From: Salinihabitans flavidus
GTDB taxonomy: Bacteria > Pseudomonadota > Alphaproteobacteria > Rhodobacterales > Rhodobacteraceae
DNA length: 64,000 nt
Direction of reading: 5' to 3'
Assembly (NCBI RefSeq): GCF_900110425.1
Contig: NZ_FODS01000006.1
Span: 62,001-126,000 of the forward strand
How positions within the stretch are numbered: position 1 is the stretch's first letter; each line of letters starts with the position of its first letter. Made by a program: the position numbers and the translations under genes. Below the pieces are notes generated by a model that saw nothing but the letters and a program-made list of their open reading frames with translations, had not been told where the DNA came from and ran no database searches. Positions 48,761 through 58,558 of the stretch are shown piece by piece.

Positions 48761-49090
48761 ATGGCATCTGGTGTAAAACCCCGCGTCAAGGTCCCGAGTT
48801 CGGCCGACGCAGGTGAGGTGGTCACGATCAAGACCCTCATCAGCCACAAGATGGAATCGGGCCAGCGCAAGGACAGCGACGGCAATACCATTCCGCGGTC
48901 GATCATTCACCGCTTCACCTGTGATTTCAACGGTGAGAACGTGATCGACGTGAAGATGGAACCGGCGATTTCGACCAACCCCTATTTCGAGTTCTACGCC
49001 ACCATCCCGGAATCCGGTGAGATGAAATTCACCTGGTATGATGACGATGGTGACGTTTACGAGGAAGCCAAGAACGTCACGGTGGGATAA
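48761..49090 (+). CDS. soxZ: SoxZ, sulfur-carrier partner
   Basis: A 109-residue immunoglobulin-like protein without its own signal; it is exported in complex with SoxY. PRVKVPSSADAGEVVTIKTLISHKMESG and KFTWYDDDGDVYEE are typical. It steadies SoxY and helps dock it to SoxXA, SoxB and SoxCD. Confidence 0.97.
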   Translation: MASGVKPRVKVPSSADAGEVVTIKTLISHKMESGQRKDSDGNTIPRSIIHRFTCDFNGENVIDVKMEPAISTNPYFEFYATIPESGEMKFTWYDDDGDVYEEAKNVTVG

Positions 49091-49164
49091 TCCGGTCAAC
49101 GGACCCAGGCAGCGCCCTGTCCTCGGTGTTGGGGGCGGGGCGGAGACCCAAGGGAGGAAATGCG

Positions 49165-50019
49165 ATGAAATTCAAGGCAATGACGGCGATCGCCGCGCTT
49201 GCCCTCGCCGTGCCGGCGCTGGTCGTGGCGGACCCGGATGACGACAACCTCGTCATCAATGGCGAGATCGAGATGACCACGAAGGTGGAACCGGCGGACC
49301 ATCTGGACGGCGCACTGCCGACAGTGATGTCCGGCTGGCACTTCCGCGCCGACGAGACACAGGCGCTTCAGATGGACGACTTCGACAACCCCGGCATGAT
49401 CTTCGTCGATCAGGCGATGGACGCCTGGCAGACCGCCGAGGGGACGGAGGACAAATCCTGCGCGAGCTGCCACGAAGATCCCGCGGATTCGATGAAGGGC
49501 GTGCGGGCCACCTATCCCAAGTGGAACGAGGATGCCGGTGAAGTGCGCACCCTCGCGATGCAGATCAACGACTGCCGCGAAAACCAGATGGGCGCGGAGC
49601 CTTACAAGTACGACAGCGGACCGATGGCGTCGATGGAGGCCCTGATCTCTGTCCAGTCGCGTGGAATGCCGGTGGATGTGGCCATCGACGGGCCAGCTCA
49701 GGAAACCTGGGAGCGGGGTAAGGAAATCTACTATACCCGCTATGGTCAGCTTGAGCTAAGCTGCGCCAACTGCCACGAGCAGAATTATGGCAACATGATC
49801 CGCGCCGACCACCTCAGCCAGGGGCAGATTAACGGCTTTCCAGTCTACCGCCTGAAGAACGCACGGCTTAACACCGCGCATGGCCGGTTCAAGGGCTGTG
49901 TGCGTGACACCCGCGCCGAGACCTTCGCGCCCGGCAGCGACGCGTTCGTGGCGCTTGAGCTTTATGTCGCTTCGCGCGGCAACGGTCTTTCGGTCGAAGC
50001 ACCGTCGGTTCGCAACTAA
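49165..50019 (+). CDS. soxA: SoxA, dihaem cytochrome c
   Basis: A 284-residue SoxA with a signal peptide (MKFKAMTAIAALALAVPALVVA). Two CxxCH haem sites are present (CASCHEDP and CANCHEQN), so it is the dihaem form, and the active-site cysteine that ligates the catalytic haem and takes the sulfur is in GRFKGCVRDTRAE. It links thiosulfate to SoxY. The start at 49165 follows AGGGAGGAAATGCG. A strong terminator lies right after its stop. Confidence 0.96.
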   Translation: MKFKAMTAIAALALAVPALVVADPDDDNLVINGEIEMTTKVEPADHLDGALPTVMSGWHFRADETQALQMDDFDNPGMIFVDQAMDAWQTAEGTEDKSCASCHEDPADSMKGVRATYPKWNEDAGEVRTLAMQINDCRENQMGAEPYKYDSGPMASMEALISVQSRGMPVDVAIDGPAQETWERGKEIYYTRYGQLELSCANCHEQNYGNMIRADHLSQGQINGFPVYRLKNARLNTAHGRFKGCVRDTRAETFAPGSDAFVALELYVASRGNGLSVEAPSVRN

Positions 50020-50025
50020 GACTTA

Positions 50026-50055
50026 AAGGCCCGCGCCGGGAAAGGCGCGGGCCTT
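50026..50055 (+). terminator. Terminator between soxA and soxB
   Basis: AAGGCCCGCGCC at 50026-50037 and GGCGCGGGCCTT at 50044-50055 form a perfect 12-bp stem with a 6-base loop, followed by CCTAT. It lies 6 bp after the soxA stop and ends the soxXYZA transcript, at least in part. Confidence 0.8.
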
Positions 50056-50069
50056 CCTATGCTTAAATA

Positions 50070-50091
50070 ATTCATACATGCGAATATGAAT
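50070..50091 (+). promoter_or_regulatory. SoxR operator before soxB
   Basis: ATTCATA at 50070 and TATGAAT at 50085 form an inverted pair; ATTC-N8-GAAT is also met at 50070-50085. The site lies 27 bp before the soxB start and just after the soxA terminator, so it probably overlaps the promoter of a separate soxBCDEF unit. Confidence 0.7.
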
Positions 50092-50117
50092 GGCATGACA
50101 GACGGAAAGGCAATGGC

Positions 50118-51815
50118 ATGATCTCTCGTCGCGATTTTCTACAGGCCAGCATGGCCGCATCGGCGCTTGTCGGGGCCAGCGGGTTCGGAAACTGGGGCCG
50201 TCTTGCGGCGCAGCAATCTCTGACCCAGGATCAGCTCTTGCAATTCGACACCTTCGGGAACGTGTCGCTGATCCATCTGACGGACATTCATGGACAGCTC
50301 AAGCCGATCTATTTCCGCGAGCCGGAGATCAATATCGGTGTGGGCAAGAACAAGGGCGAGGTGCCGCATATCACCGGTGCCGATTTCCGCCGCATGTATG
50401 GCATAGAGGATGGCAGCCCGTCGCATTACGCGCTGACCTACAATGATTTCACCGCGCTGGCGCGCACCTACGGCAAGATGGGCGGACTGGATCGCATCGC
50501 CACGGTGATCGGCGCGATCCGCGCGGACCGGCCCGATGCGCTTTTGCTCGATGGCGGGGATACATGGCACGGCTCTTATACCTGCCATCACACGCAGGGC
50601 CAGGACATGGTCAACGTGATGAACGCGCTCAAGCCCGATGCGATGACCTTCCACTGGGAATTCACGCTGGGCAGCGAGCGGGTGCGCGAGATCGTCGAGG
50701 GCCTGCCGTTCGCGGCGCTGGGGCAGAACATATTCGATGCCGAATGGGACGAGCCGGCCGAAGCCTTCCCGCCCTACAAGTTCTTCGAGCGTGGCGGCGT
50801 GAAGATCGCGGTGATCGGGCAGGCGTTCCCCTATATGCCGATCGCCAACCCCGGCTGGATGTTCCCCGAGTACAGCTTTGGCATCCGGGATGAGCGGATG
50901 CAGGAGATGGTGGACGAGGTGCGCGCGCAGGGAGCGGAGCTTGTCGTCTGCCTGAGCCACAACGGCTTTGACGTGGACAAGAAGATGGCCGGAACGGTCA
51001 AGGGGATCGACGTGATCCTGACCGGGCACACGCATGACGCGCTGCCCGAGCCGGTTCTGGTCGGCGACACGATCCTGATCGCCACCGGCTCGAACGGCAA
51101 ATTCGTCAGCCGCGTCGATCTGGACGTGCGCGACGGGCAGATGATGGGGTTCCGGCACAAGCTGATCCCGATCTTTTCGGACGTGATCGCGCCGGATGCT
51201 TCGGTCACGCGGCTGATCGACGAACAGCGCGCGCCCTTTATCGACCAGTTGACCGAGGTGATCGGCAAGACCGACACGCTTCTGTATCGCCGAGGCAATT
51301 TCAACGGCACATGGGACGACCTGATCTGTCAGGCGCTGATCGAGGAGCGCGACGCCGATATCGCGATGTCGCCGGGCGTGCGCTGGGGGCCGTCGGTCCT
51401 GCCGGGGCAGGACATCACGCGCGAGGACATCTGGAACGTCACCTCTATGAGCTATGGCGAGGCGTATCGCACGGAAATGACGGGCGAATTCCTCAAGGTC
51501 GTGCTGGAGGACGTGGGCGACAACCTGTTCAACCCCGACCCTTATTACCAGCAGGGCGGCGACATGGTGCGCGTGGGCGGCCTTGGCTATCGCATCGACA
51601 TCAACAAGCCGCAGGGCGAGCGGATCAGCGATCTGACGCTGCTGCGCACCGGCGAGGCGATCGACCCGTCGCGCAGCTATGTCGTGGCCGGCTGGGCGAG
51701 TGTCAACGAAGGCACCGAGGGCCCGCCGATCTGGGACGTGGTGGAGGCGTATATTCGCCGCAAGGGCACGGTTTCGCTTGAGCCGAACAATTCGGTGAAG
51801 GTGGTGGGCGCCTGA
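50118..51815 (+). CDS. soxB: SoxB, thiosulfohydrolase
   Basis: A 565-residue dimanganese enzyme of the 5'-nucleotidase/metallophosphatase group with a twin-arginine signal (SRRDFLQASMAAS). Metal-site motifs: SLIHLTDIHGQLKP, LLLDGGDTWHGSYTCHHTQG, VCLSHNGFDVDKKM and VILTGHTHDALPEP. It hydrolyses the terminal sulfone from the SoxY-bound cysteine as sulfate. It begins the second sox transcript, soxBCDEF. Confidence 0.97.
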   Translation: MISRRDFLQASMAASALVGASGFGNWGRLAAQQSLTQDQLLQFDTFGNVSLIHLTDIHGQLKPIYFREPEINIGVGKNKGEVPHITGADFRRMYGIEDGSPSHYALTYNDFTALARTYGKMGGLDRIATVIGAIRADRPDALLLDGGDTWHGSYTCHHTQGQDMVNVMNALKPDAMTFHWEFTLGSERVREIVEGLPFAALGQNIFDAEWDEPAEAFPPYKFFERGGVKIAVIGQAFPYMPIANPGWMFPEYSFGIRDERMQEMVDEVRAQGAELVVCLSHNGFDVDKKMAGTVKGIDVILTGHTHDALPEPVLVGDTILIATGSNGKFVSRVDLDVRDGQMMGFRHKLIPIFSDVIAPDASVTRLIDEQRAPFIDQLTEVIGKTDTLLYRRGNFNGTWDDLICQALIEERDADIAMSPGVRWGPSVLPGQDITREDIWNVTSMSYGEAYRTEMTGEFLKVVLEDVGDNLFNPDPYYQQGGDMVRVGGLGYRIDINKPQGERISDLTLLRTGEAIDPSRSYVVAGWASVNEGTEGPPIWDVVEAYIRRKGTVSLEPNNSVKVVGA

Positions 51816-51857
51816 GCAGGCGACCGCGAAGTGAATGTTGTAAAGGAGACAAGTCAG

Positions 51858-53141
51858 ATGACGGAGAGCGTCAAGGGCAAGGTCCCGTCACGCCGGGCGT
51901 TCCTGAAAGGGGCGGTCGCGGCTGGCGGAGCGGTGGCCGGTGCGGGCATGGTCCGCGCAGCGGAGGGTGATCCCCTGATCACCGAGGTGCAGCCGTGGGC
52001 GAGCGGGTTTGGCGAAGGGGTCGATGCCACGCCTTACGGGCTGCCGATCCGGTTCGAGAGCGATGTGGTGCGGCGCAACGTGGAGTGGCTGACCGCGGAC
52101 ACGATTTCGTCGATCAACTTCACGCCGATCCATGCGCTCGATGGCACGATCACGCCGCAGGGCTGTGCGTTCGAGCGGCACCATTCGGGTGCGATCGAGT
52201 TGAGCAAGCAAGACTACCGGCTGATGATCAACGGGCTGGTGGATACGCCACTTGTGTTCACCTATGCCGATCTGGAACGGTTCCCGCGCGAAAACCACGT
52301 CTATTTCTGCGAATGCGCCGCCAACACCGGGATGGAGTGGGCCGGCGCGCAGCTCAACGGCGCGCAATTCACCCACGGGATGATCCATAACATGGAGTAT
52401 TCCGGCGTGCCGCTGCGCACGCTGCTGGAGGAGGCCGGGCTCGATCCGGCGGGCGATCTGTCGGACAAGTGGATCTATGTCGAGGGGGCGGACGCCTCTT
52501 CCAACGGCCGCTCGATCCCGATGGACAAGGCGCTCGACGATGTGCTGGTGGCCTTCAAGGCCAATGGCGAGGCGCTGCGCAAGGAGCACGGGTATCCGGT
52601 GCGCCTCGTGGTGCCGGGCTGGGAAGGCAACATGTGGGTCAAGTGGCTGCGCCGGGTCGAGGTCATGGATGGCCCGGTCGAGAGCCGCGAGGAGACCAGC
52701 AAATACACCGACACGCTGGCCGACGGCACGTCGCGCAAGTGGACGTGGGAGATGGACGCGAAATCGGTCATCACCTCGCCAAGCCCGCAATCGCCGATCC
52801 CCCACGGGGCCGGGCCGCTTGTCATCACCGGGCTGGCATGGTCAGGGCGTGGCGCGATTGACCGCGTGGATGTGAGCATCGACGGCGGCGAGAACTGGCA
52901 GACCGCGCGTCTGGCCAAGCCGGGTGAGGCCAAGGCGCTGACGCGGTTCTATCTCGACATCGAGTGGGACGGGTCGGAAATGCTGCTGCAAAGCCGTGCG
53001 ATGGACGACACCGGCTATGTGCAGCCGACCAAGGAGGCGCTGCGCGAGGTGCGCGGCGAGAATTCGATCTACCACAACAACTGTATTCAGACCTGGTTGG
53101 TCACGCCGAACGGGGAGGCCGAGAATGTCGAAGTATCTTAA
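51858..53141 (+). CDS. soxC: SoxC, sulfane dehydrogenase molybdenum subunit
   Basis: A 427-residue sulfite-oxidase-family enzyme with a twin-arginine signal (SRRAFLKGAVAAGGAV). The molybdenum cofactor cysteine lies in ENHVYFCECAANTGMEW; the dimerisation domain begins near residue 320 (HGAGPLVITGLAWSGRG). With SoxD it oxidises the sulfane sulfur left on SoxY by six electrons. The ATG at 51858 follows AAAGGAGA; a GTG at 51831 is in frame but worse placed. soxD overlaps its end by 17 bp. Confidence 0.96.
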   Translation: MTESVKGKVPSRRAFLKGAVAAGGAVAGAGMVRAAEGDPLITEVQPWASGFGEGVDATPYGLPIRFESDVVRRNVEWLTADTISSINFTPIHALDGTITPQGCAFERHHSGAIELSKQDYRLMINGLVDTPLVFTYADLERFPRENHVYFCECAANTGMEWAGAQLNGAQFTHGMIHNMEYSGVPLRTLLEEAGLDPAGDLSDKWIYVEGADASSNGRSIPMDKALDDVLVAFKANGEALRKEHGYPVRLVVPGWEGNMWVKWLRRVEVMDGPVESREETSKYTDTLADGTSRKWTWEMDAKSVITSPSPQSPIPHGAGPLVITGLAWSGRGAIDRVDVSIDGGENWQTARLAKPGEAKALTRFYLDIEWDGSEMLLQSRAMDDTGYVQPTKEALREVRGENSIYHNNCIQTWLVTPNGEAENVEVS

Positions 53142-54162
53142 CCTTGGGCTGATCGGGGCGGTGGCCGCATCGCTCGGCGCCGCCCCGGCGCTGGCTGACG
53201 GGTATGGCCTTGGCCGTGCCGCGACCGCCGATGAAATCGCCGCATGGGATCTGGACGTGATGCCGGACGGCACCGGGCTTCCCGAAGGGTCGGGGTCCGT
53301 GTCGGATGGCGAGGATCTTTTTGTCGAGCATTGCGCCGTGTGTCACGGCGACTTTGCCGAGGGTGTGGGCAACTGGCCGGCGCTCGCGGGCGGCGAGGGG
53401 TCGCTTGCGGATGAGGATCCGGTGAAGACGGTCGGCAGCTACTGGCCGTATCTGTCCACGGCGTGGGACTATGTCCATCGCTCCATGCCCTACGGCAACG
53501 CGCAGATCTTGAGCGCGGATGAGACCTATGCCATCGTGGCCTATATCCTGTATTCGAACTACATCGTGGAGGATGACTTCGTTCTGACGAAAGACAACTT
53601 CCTTGATGTGGAAATGCCCAACGCGGACGGGTTCATCGTCGATGACCGCGAAACCGCAGAGGCGCATTTCTGGGACGCCGAGCCTTGCACGGAGAACTGC
53701 AAGGACGAGGTGGAAATCACCATGCGCGCCACGGTGCTTGACGTGACCCCGCAGGATGACGCGGAAGAGGCGATAGCCGATCAAGCCGCCGCCGAAGAGC
53801 CTGCCGCCGAAGAGGCCGAAACCCAACAGGCCGCGCTTGACCCCGAGCTTGTTGCCGAGGGCGAGAAGGTTTTCCGCAAGTGCCAGGCCTGTCACCAGGT
53901 CGGTGAGGGCGCGAAGAACCGGGTCGGCCCGCAGCTCAACGGGATCGTTGGCGCGAGTGTCGGAAGGATCGAGGATTTCCGATACTCGAAGCCGATGGCC
54001 GAACTGGGCGAGAGCGGAGAAGTCTGGACCGAGGATAATCTGGCTGCCTTCCTCGCCAAGCCCCGCGATTTCCTGAAGGGCACGAAGATGTCCTTTGCCG
54101 GGTTGCGCAAGGAAGAGGATCAAGCCGCGGTGATCGAATACCTCAAGAGCTTCGAGGAGTGA
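53125..54162 (+). CDS. soxD: SoxD, dihaem cytochrome c subunit of sulfane dehydrogenase
   Basis: A 345-residue protein with a signal peptide (MSKYLNLGLIGAVAASLGAAPALA). Two haem sites: CAVCHGDF in the first half and CQACHQVG in the second, joined by an Ala/Glu-rich linker (EEAIADQAAAEEPAAEEAE). The second half ends like small class I cytochromes (GTKMSFAGLRKEEDQAAVIEYLKS). It takes electrons from SoxC. Its start lies inside the soxC end. Confidence 0.95.
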   Translation: MSKYLNLGLIGAVAASLGAAPALADGYGLGRAATADEIAAWDLDVMPDGTGLPEGSGSVSDGEDLFVEHCAVCHGDFAEGVGNWPALAGGEGSLADEDPVKTVGSYWPYLSTAWDYVHRSMPYGNAQILSADETYAIVAYILYSNYIVEDDFVLTKDNFLDVEMPNADGFIVDDRETAEAHFWDAEPCTENCKDEVEITMRATVLDVTPQDDAEEAIADQAAAEEPAAEEAETQQAALDPELVAEGEKVFRKCQACHQVGEGAKNRVGPQLNGIVGASVGRIEDFRYSKPMAELGESGEVWTEDNLAAFLAKPRDFLKGTKMSFAGLRKEEDQAAVIEYLKSFEE

Positions 54163-54165
54163 TCC

Positions 54166-54879
54166 ATGCGCCACGCAGTCCTGATCCTGTCAGTCTGCGC
54201 GGCCATCACGACAGCGGCGCGCGCCGAGGAAGGCGCGCGCCCCATTGGCGACGCGGAGCGCGGCGAGACCGTCTTCGCCAGAAAATGCGCCTCCTGCCAT
54301 CAGGTCGGGCCGGATGCGCGGCACCGGATCGGCCCGCATCTGAACGGGATCTTCGGGCGCAAGGCGGCCAGTTTCCCCGAGTTCAACTATTCCCGAAGCA
54401 TCGAGCGGGCCCGCGACGACGGGCTGGTGTGGGATCTGCGCCGGCTTGATGCCTATCTGGAGAACCCCAAGGCGCTTGTATCCGGCACGCGGATGAATTT
54501 CGCCGGGCTCAAGAACCAGCGCGACCGCGACGATGTTCTTGCCTATTTGCGCATATTCTCCGACAATCCACAGAATATCCCCGAGGCCGCGCCGACCGCG
54601 CGCAAGATGGAGGTGGATTTGCCGGAAGAGGTCCTGTCGATCGAAGGCGACGCGGCTTTTGGCGAGTATCTGTCCAGTGAATGCACGACCTGCCATCAGG
54701 TGGACGGCGACAACGACGGCATACCGTCGATTACCGGCTGGCCCGAGGAGGATTTCGTGGTCGCCATGCATGCCTACAAGCAGAAGCTGCGGCCGCACCC
54801 GGTGATGCAGATGATGGCCGGACGGCTGTCAGACGAGGAAATCGCCGCCCTCGCGGCCTATTTCAAGGGATTGGAGTGA
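54166..54879 (+). CDS. soxE: SoxE, dihaem c-type cytochrome
   Basis: A 237-residue cytochrome with a signal peptide (MRHAVLILSVCAAITTAARA). Haem sites CASCHQVG and CTTCHQVD; the first half resembles the C-terminal part of SoxD (GTRMNFAGLKNQRDRDDVLAYLRI), the second is like the small flavocytochrome subunit. In Paracoccus SoxE and SoxF form a flavocytochrome c. It starts 3 bp after the soxD stop. Confidence 0.92.
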   Translation: MRHAVLILSVCAAITTAARAEEGARPIGDAERGETVFARKCASCHQVGPDARHRIGPHLNGIFGRKAASFPEFNYSRSIERARDDGLVWDLRRLDAYLENPKALVSGTRMNFAGLKNQRDRDDVLAYLRIFSDNPQNIPEAAPTARKMEVDLPEEVLSIEGDAAFGEYLSSECTTCHQVDGDNDGIPSITGWPEEDFVVAMHAYKQKLRPHPVMQMMAGRLSDEEIAALAAYFKGLE

Positions 54880-54914
54880 GGGCATACCACAACCGAGATC
54901 TGGGAGGAGCTCAC

Positions 54915-56177
54915 ATGACGATCAACAGACGGATATTCCTGGGAACCGCCGCGGCGGCCACGATGGCCGCGCCCATGGTGATGGGGGCTTCGCACGGGCG
55001 CCCGCGCGTTGTCGTGATCGGCGGCGGGGCGGGCGGCGCCACGGCGGCCCGCTATGTCGCCAAGGACAGTAAGGGCGAGATTGACGTCACGCTGGTGGAG
55101 CCGACGCGGAGCTATTATACCTGCTTTTTCTCCAACCTCTACATCGGAGGCTTCCGCGAGCTTTCGAGCATCGCCCACAGCTATGGCACGCTGGCCAGCG
55201 AGTATGGCATCAACGTCGTGCACGATTGGGCGGTGGGGATCGATCGGGACGCCAAAACGGTGAGTCTGGCGGGGGGCGACACGCTGCCCTATGACCGGCT
55301 GATCCTGAGCCCCGGCATCGACTTCGTGGAAGGCGCGGTGCCCGGCTGGGACATCTCGCAGCAGGGGCGGATGCCCCACGCCTACAAGGCCGGAAGCCAG
55401 ACCGAACTTCTCAAGGCGCAGATCGAGGCCATGCCCGAGGGCGGGGTGTTCGCGATGGTCGCGCCGCCGAATCCCTATCGCTGCCCACCGGGCCCCTATG
55501 AGCGGGTGAGCATGGTGGCGCACAAGCTGCGGGAGGAGAATCCGACCGCGAAGATCCTGATCGTGGACCCCAAGCAGAACTTTTCGAAACAGGCACTGTT
55601 CGAGGAAGGGTGGGCCAAGCACTACGGCGGCATGATCGAGCGGATCGGCCCGGATTTCGGCGGCGAGAATGTCTCGGTCGATCCGATGGCGATGACCGTG
55701 ACCATCGACGGCGCGGTGGAGAATGTCGATGCCTGCAACGTGATCCCGGCGCAGAAGGCCGGGCGTATCTGCGAGCTGGCGGGGATCACCGAGGGCAACT
55801 GGGCCCCGGTGGTGCCGCAGACCATGCAGAGCCGGATGGATGAGAATATCCACGTTCTGGGCGATGCCACCAATCAGGGCGACATGCCGAAATCCGGCTT
55901 CTCGGCCAATAGCCAGGCCAAGGTCGCGGCGATGGCGGTGCGCGGGGCGCTGACGGACTCGCGCGTGTTCCCGGCCAAGTTCTCCAACACCTGCTGGTCG
56001 CTCATCGACACAGAGGACGGCGTGAAGGTGGGCGCCACCTATGAGGCGACGGACGAGAAGATCGCCAAGGTCGATGGCTTCATCAGCGACACCGGCGAGG
56101 ATGAGGATTTGCGGCGCCAGACCTTCGAGGAATCTTTGGGCTGGTATGCCGGGATCACCTCGGACATGTTCGGGTAA
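54915..56177 (+). CDS. soxF: SoxF, FAD subunit of flavocytochrome c (sulfide dehydrogenase type)
   Basis: A 420-residue flavoprotein with a twin-arginine signal (NRRIFLGTAAAATM). VVVIGGGAGGATAARYVAK is the FAD loop; a redox cysteine in SYYTCFFSNLYIGG and another in NPYRCPPGPYERVSM match FccB. It oxidises sulfide and helps restore SoxYZ. The start at 54915 follows GGGAGGAGC. It is the last sox gene; soxG and soxH, found in Paracoccus, are not here, and a strong terminator follows. Confidence 0.93.
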   Translation: MTINRRIFLGTAAAATMAAPMVMGASHGRPRVVVIGGGAGGATAARYVAKDSKGEIDVTLVEPTRSYYTCFFSNLYIGGFRELSSIAHSYGTLASEYGINVVHDWAVGIDRDAKTVSLAGGDTLPYDRLILSPGIDFVEGAVPGWDISQQGRMPHAYKAGSQTELLKAQIEAMPEGGVFAMVAPPNPYRCPPGPYERVSMVAHKLREENPTAKILIVDPKQNFSKQALFEEGWAKHYGGMIERIGPDFGGENVSVDPMAMTVTIDGAVENVDACNVIPAQKAGRICELAGITEGNWAPVVPQTMQSRMDENIHVLGDATNQGDMPKSGFSANSQAKVAAMAVRGALTDSRVFPAKFSNTCWSLIDTEDGVKVGATYEATDEKIAKVDGFISDTGEDEDLRRQTFEESLGWYAGITSDMFG

Positions 56178-56489
56178 GTCGATCGGGCCGGGCGGTCGCC
56201 CGGCCCCTTTGCGAACCCTCTGCGCCCGTCCGGCATCGTCCGGCGGACATCGTGCCGCACCCTTGCGCAGGAAAGGCGTGTCGCGCATTCGCATTTTGTT
56301 CCGCTGAGCGCGGGGTTTGCGCCCCCCTTACCCCCCATGTATCGTTGAGGCGCGCGGCCAACAGGGACGTCGCGCGGCACGCTAATTCGCCCACCGCCCC
56401 TTGCAGCCCCCCGTATGCCCAACTAAGACTCTGTTAGGTCGCGATCTGTAAGGATCGCAGGAACGACAGAAGCAGGCAGGCGCACACAT
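56178..56489. other. Non-coding stretch between soxF and clpP
   Basis: These 312 bp hold the sox terminator (56185-56206), then a C-rich stretch with CCCCCCATGTA near 56331 that resembles the -10 of heat-shock sigma32 promoters (no convincing -35 found), and a 6-bp hairpin in the probable clpP leader (GCGATC 56441 with GATCGC 56453). No gene is seen. Confidence 0.5.
56185..56206 (+). terminator. Terminator of the sox cluster
   Basis: GGGCCGGGC at 56185-56193 pairs perfectly with GCCCGGCCC at 56198-56206 over a 4-base loop, followed by CTTTG, just 8 bp after the soxF stop. Confidence 0.8.
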
Positions 56490-57122
56490 ATGACGGATCC
56501 TCACGAAACTTACATGAACACGCTGGTTCCGATGGTGGTCGAGCAGACCAGCCGCGGCGAACGGGCCTATGACATCTTCTCGCGCCTGCTCAAGGAGCGG
56601 ATCATTTTTGTCAACGGGCAGGTGCATGACGGCATGTCGAGCCTGATCGTGGCGCAGCTTCTGCATCTGGAGGCGGAAAATCCGTCGAAGGAAATCTCGA
56701 TGTACATCAATTCGCCTGGCGGTTCAGTGATCGCGGGGATGAGCATTTACGACACGATGCAGTATATCAGACCCAAGGTTTCGACCCTTGTCTGCGGTCT
56801 GGCGGCCTCAATGGGATCGGTGATCGCACTGGGCGGCGAAAAGGGGCTTCGGTTCTCGCTTCCCAACTCGGAATTTCTGGTGCATCAGCCCTCGGGTGGC
56901 AGTCAGGGCACCGCGGAGGACATCCTGATCCAGTCGCGGCACATCGAGCAGACGCGCGAGCGATTCTATCAACTCTACATGCGCCATACGGGCCAGGATT
57001 ACGAGACAGTGCGGCAAGCGCTTGATCGCGACAAGTGGATGACCCCCGAGGAAGCCAAGGAATGGGGTCACATCGACGAGATCGTGGAGAGCCGCGACAA
57101 GGTCGAAGAGGAGAAGAAGTGA
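56490..57122 (+). CDS. clpP: ATP-dependent Clp protease proteolytic subunit
   Basis: A 210-residue serine protease that forms the double-ring proteolytic chamber fed by ClpX or ClpA. The catalytic serine is in [15 protein letters not shown], the histidine in [11 protein letters not shown] and the aspartate near [12 protein letters not shown]. Normal length. It lies 146 bp before clpX on the same strand. Confidence 0.97.
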   Translation: MTDPHETYMNTLVPMVVEQTSRGERAYDIFSRLLKERIIFVNGQVHDGMSSLIVAQLLHLEAENPSKEISMYINSPGGSVIAGMSIYDTMQYIRPKVSTLVCGLAASMGSVIALGGEKGLRFSLPNSEFLVHQPSGGSQGTAEDILIQSRHIEQTRERFYQLYMRHTGQDYETVRQALDRDKWMTPEEAKEWGHIDEIVESRDKVEEEKK

Positions 57123-57268
57123 TACCGGCACTGTGATCGCCCCGATCCCGAACGCGGGGCGATTTGAGATTGTGCCGGGCAAATGGCTGGCTTAGGCTGG
57201 CCGAAACGTGGAGGCTTTGGCAGGGTGGCGCACCCTGGGACGAGCATTAAGGCCCCGAAAGGTAGATT

Positions 57269-58534
57269 ATGGCGACGAATTCTGGTGGCGACAGCAAGAA
57301 CACCCTCTACTGCAGTTTCTGCGGCAAGAGCCAGCACGAGGTGCGAAAACTGATCGCGGGCCCGACGGTGTTCATCTGCGACGAATGTGTCGAGCTGTGT
57401 ATGGACATCATCCGTGAAGAGAGTAAGGCAAGTGGCCTGAAATCCTCGGAAGGAGTGCCGACGCCCAAGGACATCTGCGAGGTGCTCGATGACTACGTGA
57501 TCGGGCAGATGGTGGCGAAGCGGGTGTTGTCGGTGGCGGTGCACAACCACTACAAGCGTCTCAACCACTCGCAGAAATCCGGCGATATCGAGCTACAGAA
57601 ATCCAACATCCTGCTGATCGGCCCCACGGGCTGCGGCAAGACGCTTCTGGCGCAGACACTGGCGCGCATTCTTGATGTGCCGTTCACCATGGCCGATGCC
57701 ACCACGCTGACCGAGGCGGGATACGTCGGCGAGGATGTGGAGAACATCATCCTCAAGCTGCTTCAGTCGAGTGAATACAACGTGGAACGTGCGCAGCGCG
57801 GCATCGTCTATATCGACGAGGTCGACAAGATCACGCGCAAGTCGGAAAACCCGTCGATCACCCGCGACGTGTCGGGCGAGGGGGTGCAGCAGGCGCTTCT
57901 GAAACTGATGGAGGGCACCGTTGCCGCGGTTCCGCCGCAGGGCGGGCGCAAGCATCCGCAGCAGGAATTCCTTCAGGTGGACACGACCAACATCCTGTTC
58001 ATCTGTGGCGGTGCCTTTGCCGGGCTCGACAAGATTATCGCGCAGCGCGGCAGGGGCAGCGCGATGGGTTTTGGCGCCGATGTGCGCAGCAGCGAGGAAC
58101 GCAATATCGGCGAGGTGTTCCAGGATCTCGAACCCGAGGATCTTCTGAAATTCGGTTTGATCCCGGAATTCGTCGGTCGTCTGCCGGTTCTGGCGACGCT
58201 GGAGGATCTGGACGAAGACGCGCTGGTCACGATTCTGACAGAGCCGAAGAACGCCTTGGTCAAGCAGTATCAGCGGCTCTTCGAGCTTGAGGATGCCAAG
58301 CTGACCTTCACCGACGAGGCGCTCAGGGCGATTGCCAAGCGGGCCATCAAGCGCAAGACGGGTGCGCGCGGTCTGCGTTCGATCCTGGAGGATATCCTGC
58401 TCGACACGATGTTCGAGCTGCCCGGAATGGACAGCGTGACCGAGGTCGTGGTCAACGAAGAGGCGGTGACCTCGGATGCCGCGCCGCTGATGATCCACGG
58501 CGAGGGCGAAAAGGAATCGGCCACCGCGGGCTGA
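57269..58534 (+). CDS. clpX: ATP-dependent Clp protease ATP-binding subunit ClpX
   Basis: A 421-residue AAA+ unfoldase. N-terminal C4 zinc domain ([17 protein letters not shown]...CDECVELC), Walker [16 protein letters not shown], Walker [10 protein letters not shown], the GYVGEDVEN pore loop and the [16 protein letters not shown] sensor 2. It unfolds tagged substrates for ClpP. A strong terminator lies 25 bp after the stop. Confidence 0.97.
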   Translation: MATNSGGDSKNTLYCSFCGKSQHEVRKLIAGPTVFICDECVELCMDIIREESKASGLKSSEGVPTPKDICEVLDDYVIGQMVAKRVLSVAVHNHYKRLNHSQKSGDIELQKSNILLIGPTGCGKTLLAQTLARILDVPFTMADATTLTEAGYVGEDVENIILKLLQSSEYNVERAQRGIVYIDEVDKITRKSENPSITRDVSGEGVQQALLKLMEGTVAAVPPQGGRKHPQQEFLQVDTTNILFICGGAFAGLDKIIAQRGRGSAMGFGADVRSSEERNIGEVFQDLEPEDLLKFGLIPEFVGRLPVLATLEDLDEDALVTILTEPKNALVKQYQRLFELEDAKLTFTDEALRAIAKRAIKRKTGARGLRSILEDILLDTMFELPGMDSVTEVVVNEEAVTSDAAPLMIHGEGEKESATAG

Positions 58535-58558
58535 TCCGGAGAGATTGCCTGGAGTCGC

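Noticed and set aside
56207-56489. tRNA or small RNA gene upstream of clpP
   Set aside because: No cloverleaf or CCA-ended fold could be drawn; only a short 6-bp hairpin is present.
56178-56489. soxG and soxH after soxF
   Set aside because: The terminator and clpP follow directly; no such frames are present.
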